A stretch of 42,660 nt of DNA, from NCBI GenBank assembly GCA_964436315.1, contig CAYTCZ010000017.1, positions 1 through 42,660 on the forward strand, read 5' to 3'. Made by a program: the position numbers and the translations under genes. The notes beneath the pieces were generated by a model. The model saw nothing but the letters and a program-made list of their open reading frames with translations, had not been told where the DNA came from and did not search any database. This document shows, piece by piece, positions 17,398 through 26,364 of the stretch. How positions within the stretch are numbered: position 1 is the stretch's first letter; every line of letters starts with the position of its first letter. This DNA comes from CAYTCZ01 sp964436315 (lineage in GTDB: Bacteria; Actinomycetota; Thermoleophilia; Gaiellales; Gaiellaceae).

Positions 17398-20300
17398 ATG
17401 GAGTTTCGAGTACTCGGTCCGCTCGAGGTCGTCGACGGCGGAAACCCGCTTCCGCTGGGGCGTGGCAAGCCGCGGGCCGTGCTCGCGCTGCTCCTGCTGA
17501 ACGCCAACCGGACGGTTTCGACGGACACGCTCGTCGATGATCTCTGGGGCGACGAACCACCGACAACAGCGGTGAAAGCCCTCCAGGGGTACGTGTCTCG
17601 GATTCGGAAGGCCCTGCCGGAAGACGTGCTCGTTACGCGTGCGCCGGGTTACGCGATCGAGATCGAACCGTCGGCTCTCGATCTCACCAGATTCGAGCAG
17701 CTCGTGAGCTCTGGCAGGGAAACGCTCAGCAGTGGAAATCCTGTCGAAGCCTCGAGGCAGCTCCACGACGCTCTGTCTCTGTGGCGCGGGCCGGCCCTCG
17801 CAGAGTTCCAGGAGCCGTTTGCACAGACCGAGGCCGGCCGACTTGAAGAGCTCAGGCTCCAAGCGCTCGAGGAGCGTGTCGAGGCAGACCTCGCTCAGGG
17901 CCTGCACGGCGATCTGATCGGGGAACTCGAGACGCTCGTCTCGCGTTATCCCCTCCGCGAGCGGTTCCGCGCCCAACTCATGCTCGCTCTGTACAGGGGT
18001 GGTCGTCAGGCCGAGGCACTGGAGGTCTACCAGGAAGGTCGGCGCGTGCTTTCAGACGACCTCGGCATCGAGCCCTCGTCGATGCTCCGGAACCTGGAGC
18101 GAAGGATTCTCCAGCAAGACGAGGACCTGGATCTGGAGGCGCCTGCCGTGCCGAAGGTCGCCGAAGCGCTCGAGCCCCCCGTCGAGGTACCGGCAGTCGA
18201 GCCGCCGGCCGAAGCGCCCATCTCGGTCCCCGGACAGCCAGAGCGGAGGCAGCTCACGATTCTCTTCTGTGATCTGGCCGGGTCGACGGCGCTTGCAGGC
18301 ACCCTTGATCCCGAGGACTATCGGGAGTTCCTCAGGTCGTACCAGCAGACCGCAGCAGAGGTCATCGAACGCTTTGGGGGCCATATCGCTCAGTACACGG
18401 GCGACGGAATCGTCGTCTACTTCGGCTACCCGAAGGCGCACGAGGATGATCCGATCCGGGCCGTTCGTGCGGCGCTCGGTGTGATCGAGGCCGTTGAGGC
18501 GCTGGGTGGAGCGCTGGCACGCGAGGTCGAACGCGAGCTTTCGGTCCACGCGGGGATCCACACCGGTCTGGTTGTTGTCGGAGAGGTCGGCGGTGGCGGG
18601 CACCGGGAGCAAGCGGCGTTGGGGGAGACGCCGATCGTCGCGGCACGCCTCGAGGAGCTCGCCGGCGCCGGGACAGTCTTCGTGAGCGAAGAGACGGCTC
18701 GGCTGGTCGGCGACTACTTCCAGACCGAGCCACTCGAGCCGGTCTCTCTCAAAGGCAGGCGGAAGCCGATTGCGCCGCACCGAATCGTCGGACAGACCGA
18801 TATCTCGACTCGTTTTGAAGCCGCTGCTCGGCGAGGCCTCACGCCGTACACGGGTCGCTCAGCGGAGCTCGAGAGCCTCCGAAGGGCCTTCGCGAAAGCG
18901 ATCGACGGAAACGGACAGATCGTCTCGGTCAGCGGTGAGCCCGGTATTGGCAAGTCGCGGCTCACCTACGAGTTCGTGCGGGGGCTCGAACGAGATCAGG
19001 TGGCCGTGCTCCCGGGGCGCTGCCAAGCCTTTGGAACCGACATCTCCTATCTGCCGTTCCTCGAGGTACTGGAGCAGGCGTTCGGACTCACTGATGGCGA
19101 GAGCCATCATCGATCCGCGGACGCCGTTATCGAGAAAGCTCGGGAGATAGACCCGTCGCTCGAGCGCTACCTCCCCTACTTCCTCGAGCTCCTCTCGCTT
19201 CCAGACCAGCGGTACCGCCTTCCGCCACGCTTCATGGGGGAAGAAAAGCGGAGAGCGTTCGAGGAGTCGATAGCCGCCTTGGTGACCGTTCTTTCGCAAA
19301 CTCGTCCGGTTGCGCTCGTTCTCGAAGACTGGCACTGGGCAGACGAGGCTTCCGACTCGGCGCTTCGCTATCTCTCGGGCACGATCACCGCGTTTCCGAT
19401 CCTCGTGCTCGTGAACCATCGGCCCGAGTACCAAAACGGATGGGCAGCCATGGCCCACCACTCGTCGATCCTTCTGAGAGCCCTCGAGGAGGCCGACTCA
19501 GAGCGCATCATCGCAGCGTGCCTCGAGGCCGAGGCCCTCCCGGATGGCCTTGCAGCGCTCATTCACCTCCGAACCGACGGCAACGCGCTCTTCATCGAGG
19601 AGGTGTGCAACGCCCTCCTCGAGGATGGGAGCCTCCGCGTATCGGACGGTCACGTCGAGTTGACCAAGCCGCTCGACGATCTCGCCTTGCCCGAGAGCGT
19701 CCAGGCCGTGATCCGCACGCGGCTTGATCGGCTTGATCCAGACGCCCAGGAAGTCTTGCGACTCGCGGCCGTCTGCGGTCGAGAGTTCGCTCGGCGGATT
19801 CTGGAGCGGATCAGCGACGACGATGAGGGTTTGAACAGCGCGCTCGACAGCCTCGTTGCGCAGGATCTCATTCAGCAGCTCCGAGTTCTGCCCGAGGTCG
19901 AGTACATCTTCAGGCACGTTCTCACCCAGGTCGTTGTCTATGAGACGCTCCTAAAGAGCCGACGCAAAGAGCTGCACGCGAAGGTCGGGGCCGCGATGGA
20001 AGACCTCTATTCCGATCGGCTCTCGCAGATTCCTGAGGCGCTCGCCCTTCATTTCGACCGGGGAGAGGTCTGGGACAAGGCGGCGACGTATCGCATCCAC
20101 GCCGGTGTGAAGGCGTTCAAACACCACGTCATCGGCTCGGCGCTCACACATTTCGAACGAGCGCGCAAGATTCTCGAGCGTCACGAGGCTGACGTCGAGT
20201 GGCGCGATCTCTATGACCTCGCATTCTTCGAAGGCGCGGCGTTCGGAGACAGGGGCCGGTGGCCTGCGGCCTACCGGTCGGTTTCCGAAGCCGATCGCAT

Positions 20301-21510
20301 AGCGCGGGAGAACGACGCTGAGGGACTGAAGGTGCAGGCGCTCCTCGCGCGTGCAAACGCGGCGTTCTGGGCCCACATGTTCGACCATTCCCTTCGGATC
20401 GCAGCGGAGGTAGAGCGCCTCGTCGAGGAGGACCTCCATGCGCGCCTCGGTGTCGTGTCCATGCAGGCCTTGACGAACTTCATGTCCGAGCGGATTGACA
20501 CTGCCCTCGAGAAAGAGCGTGAAGCGAAGCATCTGTTCCGGCGACTGCCGAACTCACCGCAGTACAGCCGCGCGGCCTTCGTCCTGGGTGCCTTTCATCG
20601 CTGGCGTGGGGAGAACGAAGAGGCAGCGAAGTACCTTCGAATTGCGTACGAGATAGACCGCGAGAAGTCAGGGGCCGGGCTTTACCTCCAGTCTCTTATG
20701 CACTACTGCCTGGCGATTGGAGAGTTAGGCCGATACCAGGAGGCGATCGATCTGCTTTTCGAGGGCCGGGAATATGGGCTCCGGGCCGACTCGCTGTACG
20801 GCGTGTTGAAGATCGACAACGCGCTCGGCTGGATCTTCCAAGAGATCGGCAACGTCGATGAGGCGACCAAGTACAACGAACTCTCCCTCCTCGAGACCAA
20901 CGAGGCGAAGGGATCCGATACATCGACTCTCTCCGAGGTGGACTCCTACGCGCGCCTGAACCTTGGCGATCTGCTCCTTCTCACGGGCGATCCAGAGTCG
21001 TCGCTCGACTACTTCGAATCGGCCTTCGAGAACGCGCGCGACGACCAGTACTTTCTGGCGCGCACACGCTGGAAGCCGCGATGTCTCGTCGGACTGGCCG
21101 AGGCCTCGTTGGCGCTGGGGAACGTCGATCGAGCCACAGCCCTCCTCGCTCAGTTCCACGACGAAGGCTTCGCCGACGAATTTCCCTTCAGGAAGTTCCA
21201 GGCTCGAGCGCTGCGAGTCGAGGCGCAGATTCTTCTCGCCCAAGATGACCCAGGAGCGGCATCGGCCCTGCTCGATCGTGCGCTTGAGAAGGCGAACGTC
21301 GTCGGCAACCCGACGCAGCTCTGGCAAATCCACGGAGTACTCGGAGGCCTCTGGGAGGAAAGCGGCGAGACTCAACGGGCTCGAGACGCGTATCGATCCG
21401 CCTCGGAGGTTGTTGTGGCGGCGGCGGGCGAACTGGGTGAGACCAACCGGGCCGGGTTTCTTTCATCACCTCCGATTCGGGCCGTTCTCGAGCGCGCAGC
21501 CGGTCGCTGA
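17398..21510 (+). CDS. SARP / degenerate cyclase / AAA ATPase / TPR fusion regulator
   Basis: A 1370-residue regulator. Residues 1-90 form an OmpR-like winged helix (EFRVLGPLEV, GKPRAVLALLLL, GYVSRIRKAL) and about 95-240 the BTAD helical domain, together a SARP transcription activator. A proline-rich linker precedes a class III cyclase domain (about 285-440). Metal residues Asp292 and Asp336 are kept, but purine-recognition Lys is Gln332 and the transition-state Asn is Ile413 (Arg417 remains), so activity is doubtful. A STAND AAA domain has Walker A GEPGIGKS (513-520) and Walker B LVLEDWHWAD (Glu643, Asp644). TPR-like helices fill about 880-1350. ATG 17398 follows GAGGAGG. No biosynthetic cluster is adjacent, so the targets are unknown. 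Confidence 0.87.
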   Translation: MEFRVLGPLEVVDGGNPLPLGRGKPRAVLALLLLNANRTVSTDTLVDDLWGDEPPTTAVKALQGYVSRIRKALPEDVLVTRAPGYAIEIEPSALDLTRFEQLVSSGRETLSSGNPVEASRQLHDALSLWRGPALAEFQEPFAQTEAGRLEELRLQALEERVEADLAQGLHGDLIGELETLVSRYPLRERFRAQLMLALYRGGRQAEALEVYQEGRRVLSDDLGIEPSSMLRNLERRILQQDEDLDLEAPAVPKVAEALEPPVEVPAVEPPAEAPISVPGQPERRQLTILFCDLAGSTALAGTLDPEDYREFLRSYQQTAAEVIERFGGHIAQYTGDGIVVYFGYPKAHEDDPIRAVRAALGVIEAVEALGGALAREVERELSVHAGIHTGLVVVGEVGGGGHREQAALGETPIVAARLEELAGAGTVFVSEETARLVGDYFQTEPLEPVSLKGRRKPIAPHRIVGQTDISTRFEAAARRGLTPYTGRSAELESLRRAFAKAIDGNGQIVSVSGEPGIGKSRLTYEFVRGLERDQVAVLPGRCQAFGTDISYLPFLEVLEQAFGLTDGESHHRSADAVIEKAREIDPSLERYLPYFLELLSLPDQRYRLPPRFMGEEKRRAFEESIAALVTVLSQTRPVALVLEDWHWADEASDSALRYLSGTITAFPILVLVNHRPEYQNGWAAMAHHSSILLRALEEADSERIIAACLEAEALPDGLAALIHLRTDGNALFIEEVCNALLEDGSLRVSDGHVELTKPLDDLALPESVQAVIRTRLDRLDPDAQEVLRLAAVCGREFARRILERISDDDEGLNSALDSLVAQDLIQQLRVLPEVEYIFRHVLTQVVVYETLLKSRRKELHAKVGAAMEDLYSDRLSQIPEALALHFDRGEVWDKAATYRIHAGVKAFKHHVIGSALTHFERARKILERHEADVEWRDLYDLAFFEGAAFGDRGRWPAAYRSVSEADRIARENDAEGLKVQALLARANAAFWAHMFDHSLRIAAEVERLVEEDLHARLGVVSMQALTNFMSERIDTALEKEREAKHLFRRLPNSPQYSRAAFVLGAFHRWRGENEEAAKYLRIAYEIDREKSGAGLYLQSLMHYCLAIGELGRYQEAIDLLFEGREYGLRADSLYGVLKIDNALGWIFQEIGNVDEATKYNELSLLETNEAKGSDTSTLSEVDSYARLNLGDLLLLTGDPESSLDYFESAFENARDDQYFLARTRWKPRCLVGLAEASLALGNVDRATALLAQFHDEGFADEFPFRKFQARALRVEAQILLAQDDPGAASALLDRALEKANVVGNPTQLWQIHGVLGGLWEESGETQRARDAYRSASEVVVAAAGELGETNRAGFLSSPPIRAVLERAAGR

Positions 21511-21537
21511 GACCGGCCGCAAACGGTCGCTGAGACC
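21501..21537 (+). repeat. 14-bp direct repeat at the SARP gene end
   Basis: CGGTCGCTGAGACC occurs at 21501-21514 and 21524-21537, spaced 9 bp. The first copy contains the stop codon of the SARP fusion gene. Each copy is itself a partial dyad (GGTC and GACC). A third partial match (CCGGTCGC) follows near 21547. It may be a short duplication. Confidence 0.6.
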
Positions 21538-21622
21538 TCTCCAAAAACCGGTCGCACGATTTCAACGAATCTCCTGGCGTCGGAGGGTGTCGAACTGGGA
21601 GAATGGCGATCCGGGGGAAGCG

Positions 21623-22285
21623 ATGAGCGTTGAACTTCCAGTTGACGATCGCGGGATTGGTGCTTTGCGCGCACACGGATTGCGGTACCGGCGTGCGCTG
21701 AGGGCGCTGAAGGGACTCGTTGGCGAGGGCGAGGCGGTTTTTGCGCTCGCCGAGGCGGATCTCGACGGCACTCGCGGTCTCCTCCTCGCAACTGCCGAGC
21801 GGCTCCTATTCTCGCCTAGACGTCTGTTTCGGAGAAGCGTGGTTGAATTCCGTCTCGACGAGATCCGGCTTGTTCATTCCGAGGCGGGAATTCTCGCGAT
21901 CTGGGACTACGAGGATCGAACCGCATATTTCGCGCTCGAGCCGGCACCAACCGCGCGGGCGATCAGTCGGTTTGTTCGCACGCGGGTCGCAGCATCGCGA
22001 CCGCGGCCGTCGAAGACGAGCGAGCGCGTCTGGGTTCCGGTCGAAGTCGAGCAGTCGGTCGAAAGCCGATCGAAGCCCGTCGCCGGCGGGGATGAAGATG
22101 ACGTAATCGAACCTGCAGCTGAAGCGCTCGCCGTGCTGAGCTGGCGGCGTGAGTCCCTCCGCGCCATGGGCTTCAGCGACGCCGATGCCGAAACGCTCTC
22201 GGCGACGACCGTCGACCTGGGCGACGTGCGCCGGCTCGTGGAGAGCGGCTGCACACCGGAGTTGGCCAAGAAGATCCTGCTCTAA
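21623..22285 (+). CDS. PH-domain-like hypothetical protein
   Basis: 220 residues. The middle part (about 30-110) has the alternating hydrophobic pattern of bacterial PH-like domains (EAVFALAEADLDGTRGLLLA, then LLFSPRRLFRRSVVEFRLDE and a WDYEDRTAYFAL strand). An acidic linker (DEDDVIEP) leads to a C-terminal helical segment with MGFSDADAETLSATTVDLGD. It is soluble with no signal peptide. ATG 21623 follows GGGGGAAG. It may be cotranscribed with the SARP gene 112 bp upstream. Function unknown. Confidence 0.6.
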   Translation: MSVELPVDDRGIGALRAHGLRYRRALRALKGLVGEGEAVFALAEADLDGTRGLLLATAERLLFSPRRLFRRSVVEFRLDEIRLVHSEAGILAIWDYEDRTAYFALEPAPTARAISRFVRTRVAASRPRPSKTSERVWVPVEVEQSVESRSKPVAGGDEDDVIEPAAEALAVLSWRRESLRAMGFSDADAETLSATTVDLGDVRRLVESGCTPELAKKILL

Positions 22286-22467
22286 GGCGAGCTGGTCCGA
22301 CCGAGCGGCGGCACTGCTTTGCGCCCTCATCGCAGCCACCATGGCGCGCGCGACGGGGGTCGTCGATGTCTGCTGGACGTGGGGGATTCCGGACGTTTTT
22401 CGGCGCCTGGGTCGGGTGCCGAGGAGCCGTATTCTCCGACTCCCCTCTAGCTGAATCGGTAGGAGTG

Positions 22468-22949
22468 ATGCAGCTCGAAGGCGTCGAGGGTGCGCTGGCA
22501 GAAGCGAAGAAGGTTTTGGACCGTGCGCGTGCCGCGGGCACGCCGGTCATCCACATCGCCCACGATAGTGGTCCGGGCACCCCGTACGACACGACCGCCG
22601 ATGTCGGCCAGATCGCCGACCTGGTGGCGCCGGAGGATGGCGAACCGACGGTCATCAAGCGCTTTCCCAATGCCTTTGTCGAGACCGACTTGAATGAACG
22701 GCTCAAGGATCTGGGCGTCGATCAGGTTGTACGTACCGGCTTCATGACACATATGTGCGTCAACTCCACCTTCCGCGGGGCCTTCAATCTGGGCTACGGA
22801 GCAACGGTGGTCGCCGATGCGACGGCGACCCGCAGCCTGCCCGGGCCCCACGGCGATATCAGCGCCGAGGGTTGCACAATGCCAGCCTCGCCGCGATCAG
22901 CGATTTGTTCGCTGTTGTCGTTGACGGCGCCGATGATTTGAAGGATTGA
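22468..22949 (+). pseudogene. Decayed isochorismatase-family cysteine hydrolase
   Basis: Homology begins at MQLEGVEGALAEAKKVL and runs through AAGTPVIHIAHDS. The VIKRFPNAF segment keeps the catalytic Lys and FMTHMCVNSTFRGAFNLGY keeps the nucleophile Cys. The usual first strand with the IDxQ catalytic Asp is missing: 22286-22467 encodes nothing like it in any frame. Near the 3' end the frame shifts at GAGGGTTGCAC (about 22864-22874). The family C-terminus (LHNASLAAISDLFAVVVDG) continues in the next frame to 22949, as if one base is missing. So the gene lacks a catalytic residue and is frameshifted. Confidence 0.65.
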
Positions 22950-23018
22950 CGCGTACGCGTCGTCTGCATCGGTCCTAGGCTTTCGCTCCCCGAGATGCCG
23001 TCCGTCAGCGCCGCGGCT

Positions 23019-23118
23019 NNNNNNNNNNNNNNNNNNNNNNNNNNNNNNNNNNNNNNNNNNNNNNNNNNNNNNNNNNNNNNNNNNNNNNNNNNNNNNNNNN
23101 NNNNNNNNNNNNNNNNNN
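23019..23118. other. Scaffold gap (100 N)
   Basis: Exactly 100 unknown bases. It truncates the C-terminus of the minus-strand hydrolase-cyclase gene; the true gap length is unknown. Confidence 0.98.
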
Positions 23119-24165
23119 TAGATCGCGAGCGAGCGGCTCGACTTCACCGGTGTGAAGCCCAGCGCGAATCTCAAGACCAATGCTCCTTATTTCGTCGCAG
23201 ATGGCGCAGGCGCACCGAATCGCTCTTCCCGGGCCGTCGAAGGATGCGAAAAATCCGTCACCCGTTGTGTTGAGCTCCCGTCCCCGGTACTCGGCTAGCT
23301 TCAGCCGAACGATTCGGTCATGCTCTTCGAGTCGTTTCCTCCACTCGGTGTCGCCGTACTTCGCCGCCCACTCGGTCGAGCCAACGACGTCCGTAAAGAG
23401 GATTGTCGCGAGCACTCGCTCCGGTTCGATTGGATCGCCAAGCTGACCAAGAAACGCCTCGGTCTCCCGCACGACGAAGTCGGTCGCCGCGGGGGTCGCC
23501 CACGAGTAGTGGTCGACGAGTTCCGGGATCTCCTTGACGATCGAGCCGGCGATACGGCTCGAGATGTATGCGGCTTGGGCTGCCGTGGCCCGTCGACAGA
23601 GGATCAAAGTGGGAACCCGAAGCGTCGGCAAAACGTCGCTGACGTCGCCGTCCATCACCATCCGCTGGAAGGCGACTGCCGCTCCCGGACTTGCGCTCTG
23701 GCGCATGTGCTGGACGTACCAGCGCCGAACGTCCTCGTCGGCGGCGAGCGTCGGGCTGTTCTCGACCAGGAAGCGCTCGAAAAACTCGGTCGATCCCCAA
23801 CCGTCCTTGACTTCCTTGAGCCAGACACGCCATTCGTCGTCGCTGCGGGCCCACGGATAGTCGGGACTCGCCTTTCCCTGGGTTGAGGGGTCGAAGAGGA
23901 CGAGCCCGGTCGTTCGCTCCGGGTACGCTGCAAAGAGGATTGCGATCCGCGCCCCTTCATTGGCGCCCGACCAGAGAACCGCGCGCTCGACACCTGCCGC
24001 GTCCATGACGGCGCGGACATCGTCCATCCGCGTCTCAAGTGTCGGCACCTCCCGTAGCCGATCGGATAGGCCTGTGCCGCGCTTGTCGAAGACGACAACT
24101 CGAGCGAGGGATGCGAGTCCTTCCAAGTGTTTGGCTGCGCGTCTCATGCAGGTGCACGCGGACAT
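23119..24165 (-). CDS. Alpha/beta-hydrolase-like / class III cyclase fusion, 3' end lost in gap
   Basis: At least 348 residues. The N-terminal part (to about 240) has the alpha/beta-hydrolase fold of the family fused to adenylate cyclases (VVVFDKRGTGLSDR, RMDDVRAVMDAAG). The nucleophile elbow reads G67-A-N69-E-G71 instead of GxSxG, so the catalytic Ser is Asn; His219 is kept. The first strands of the fold are short or missing compared with relatives. The cyclase domain has ILFTDVVGST (Asp259) and TTGDGFFASFDGP (Asp303) and ends at the gap. It is probably a ligand-sensing cyclase rather than an esterase. ATG 24165 or 24147 could start it. It follows the peptidase gene on the same strand. Confidence 0.75.
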
Positions 24166-24229
24166 TGTCTCTTCAACTCGCGAACTGCCACAAGTCTTGC
24201 GACGTCCGGCGCCAGCCGAACGCGCTCGA

Positions 24230-24985
24230 TCAGCCAGCAGTCGCGAGTTTGCGCGCTACCGTTCTCACGGCCCGCTTGTGCAACTCAACGTTGGCCGCCG
24301 ATAGCGGGCCCCGGGGCAACTCGACGACGAAGGCCTCAGATCCACGAAGCGTGCTGATCTGCCATCCCGTCGCGGCGCCGTTCGGGATCGGAAGCGCGAG
24401 GAAGGGAAGGCCGACGAGCCGAGCGTAGCGCCTCGCCGATTCCGTGGATCCGCCGCCCTGGCGAACGTTGACCTCGGGCTGGTGGAACCAGATCGTGAGG
24501 TCCGGGCGAATGCGTCGAATGAACTGCTGGACGATGCGTGTTTCCACTTCTGAGCGAGCTCGTCGTCCTGAGTAGAAGCGATCGCCGCGCCGGCCGGAAA
24601 GGCGCCAGTGCCAGGGGAAGTTGCGATTCAGGTCGACTCCACGGGCGTTCTGACGAGTCCCGAGCGCGTGGCCATCGGGATTAACGGTCGGCACGAGCCA
24701 GAGCCCAACGCGGCGGGGATCCCTTTGGTTGGCGAGGCGCCGAATGACCTTGACTGCGGCACATTCATCGCCGTGAATGCAGCCGACCACGAGGACGCGC
24801 GTCGCCGGCTTGGCCGGACCGCGATACGAGGCCCGGATCGGCCGATCCCGGACGGATTGTCCAATGACCTCCCAGGTTGGAGGCGTGGCGCCCGCCGCAG
24901 CATCGTCGGTCAGGACCGCGCTTCCGCCAACACCTGCGCTCGCGAGGATCACGAGAGCTAGGCGGGACAGCCTCACCCAGGTCAT
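24230..24985 (-). CDS. M14-family zinc carboxypeptidase, exported
   Basis: 251 residues with an N-terminal signal peptide (MTWVRLSRLALVILASAGV). Zinc ligands are His71 and Glu74 in CIHGDECA and His168 in WFHQPEV. The catalytic Glu is Glu222 in FVVELPRG. NPDGHALGTR and VDLNRNFPW supply the substrate-carboxylate arginines. The compact size and motif set resemble murein-peptide amidase (MpaA-like) M14 enzymes, so cell-wall peptide trimming outside the cytoplasm is plausible. Of three nearby ATGs, 24985 has the best spaced GGGAG site (8 bases); 24991 and 25000 are alternatives. Confidence 0.85.
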   Translation of the reverse strand: MTWVRLSRLALVILASAGVGGSAVLTDDAAAGATPPTWEVIGQSVRDRPIRASYRGPAKPATRVLVVGCIHGDECAAVKVIRRLANQRDPRRVGLWLVPTVNPDGHALGTRQNARGVDLNRNFPWHWRLSGRRGDRFYSGRRARSEVETRIVQQFIRRIRPDLTIWFHQPEVNVRQGGGSTESARRYARLVGLPFLALPIPNGAATGWQISTLRGSEAFVVELPRGPLSAANVELHKRAVRTVARKLATAG

Positions 24986-25019
24986 GCTCATGGCTCCCAT
25001 TGTCCTATCCGGACAGCGA

Positions 25020-26297
25020 CTATGGAACGATCAGTGTCCTGGGGGCTACGGCGTTGTTGTCCGGGACGCGGTCCGCTGTAGACGATGTTATGGCGGCGCT
25101 CAGGACTACTTCTCCGACGGCCTCGGCGTTGACCGCAACATCGAGCCTGGCCGTTGCTCCCCGGGGGAGTGTGCCGAACTGGCACACGAGGGCGGCGAGC
25201 AGCTCGCACGTCCCCTGCGATGGTGCGAACCCGACGATCGGCGCACCTGAGGCTGCCAGATTGACGATCGTGCCGAAGGAGATTCCGGGGCCAGTGTTGA
25301 CGATGTCGAACGAGGATCCGACCTCGGAACCGACCGAGGCTTGCTCGGGAGCGGCGAGGACAACCAACGCCATATCTGCCGGCAGTGGGCGCCAGTCCGG
25401 ATTCGCCACCCGCAGGCTCCGCGCTGCGATCCGCTGTCGGTTTTTTCCGTCCCCGCCCGAGATGTAGAGGTCGAAATTGCAGTCGCTTCGGCACGACGGG
25501 TGAGCCGGGAAGCTCATGAGCTCACCGTCCGGCGACCACGCAGGCGTGAGATCGTCACCTCGGTTCCGGGTGAGCCGTCTCACGTTCCCGGTCGCGAGAT
25601 CCACGCTCAGCAGCTCAGCGTCACCGCGGAGCGGAGGTCGGCGGTCGAACGCGATCAGGCGTCCGTCGGGCGACCACGACGGCGAGAGATCCTGGCCGAG
25701 TCCTCCGGTGACCCTGTGTGGGTCGGAGCCGTCGGCATTCATGACCCAGATATCGAAGTTGGCTCTCTCGCGACTGCTGGCGAACGCGATCTGGGTTCCG
25801 TCGGGCGACCACGCGGGATCGACATCTGTGCCCGCCGAGTCGGTGAGCCTCCGTTGCCCGCGTCCGTTCGGCTTGATTGTCCAGATATCGAAGCTGCCGG
25901 CGACGCGATCGCTTGAAAAGGCAATTCGTGCGCCGTCGGGCGACCAGACGGGGTCGATGTCGTTCGCCGGACTTCGCGTGAGCCGACGTTGCTTCCTGCC
26001 GTCCGCTTCCATGATGTAGAGATCGAAATTGATCGGGCGACGTCTGTTGCTCGCGAAAGCGATCCGAGCGCCGTCGGCCGACCATGTGGGATCGAGATCG
26101 CTCCGGGACGTCCTCGTGAGTGCCTTCGGTTTGCCGCCCGGCTCGACGACGTAGATCTGCCACGCACCAGTCGCGGTGCGCCCGGAGAAGGCAATCTTCC
26201 CGTTGCCGCCGGGAAACGCCTCCAGTCGAGCGCCGGCCGAGGAACTCAGGGCGAGTGCGACCCCGGCGATGGCGACGAAGACGGCGTAACGGACCAT
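25020..26297 (-). CDS. Exported PD40/TolB-like beta-propeller protein with C-terminal CARDB/DUF11-like domain
   Basis: 425 residues with a signal peptide (MVRYAVFVAIAGVALALSSS). Six repeats of the PD40 type follow, each centred on D.DP.WSPDG..IAF, forming a beta-propeller (about 30-310). The C-terminal 100 residues (VVLAAPEQASVGSEVGSSFD, VPDNNA) look like a CARDB/DUF11 immunoglobulin-like domain common in surface proteins. Probably extracytoplasmic; ligand unknown. It is divergent from the MauE-like gene with about 67 bp between starts. Methylamine dehydrogenase heavy chains are also beta-propellers, but the repeats here are PD40 and not recognisably MauB. Confidence 0.82.
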   Translation of the reverse strand: MVRYAVFVAIAGVALALSSSAGARLEAFPGGNGKIAFSGRTATGAWQIYVVEPGGKPKALTRTSRSDLDPTWSADGARIAFASNRRRPINFDLYIMEADGRKQRRLTRSPANDIDPVWSPDGARIAFSSDRVAGSFDIWTIKPNGRGQRRLTDSAGTDVDPAWSPDGTQIAFASSRERANFDIWVMNADGSDPHRVTGGLGQDLSPSWSPDGRLIAFDRRPPLRGDAELLSVDLATGNVRRLTRNRGDDLTPAWSPDGELMSFPAHPSCRSDCNFDLYISGGDGKNRQRIAARSLRVANPDWRPLPADMALVVLAAPEQASVGSEVGSSFDIVNTGPGISFGTIVNLAASGAPIVGFAPSQGTCELLAALVCQFGTLPRGATARLDVAVNAEAVGEVVLSAAITSSTADRVPDNNAVAPRTLIVP

Positions 26298-26364
26298 CAC
26301 CAACACCGTAGGCGTCCGGGCCGGACGGCAGACTGTGGCCGCGCACGCCCTAGGTCTCGTCGTC

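Noticed and set aside
17398..22285. SARP regulator as marker of an antibiotic biosynthetic cluster
   Set aside because: No polyketide, peptide synthetase or tailoring genes lie nearby, and the SARP domain is part of a large sensor fusion.
22995..23018. ATG-started ORF running into the second gap
   Set aside because: Only eight codons are visible, with no clear ribosome site and no recognisable product.
25020..26297. PD40 protein as the missing MauB heavy chain
   Set aside because: Its repeats are standard PD40/TolB type with a C-terminal CARDB-like domain; no MauB-specific sequence is visible.
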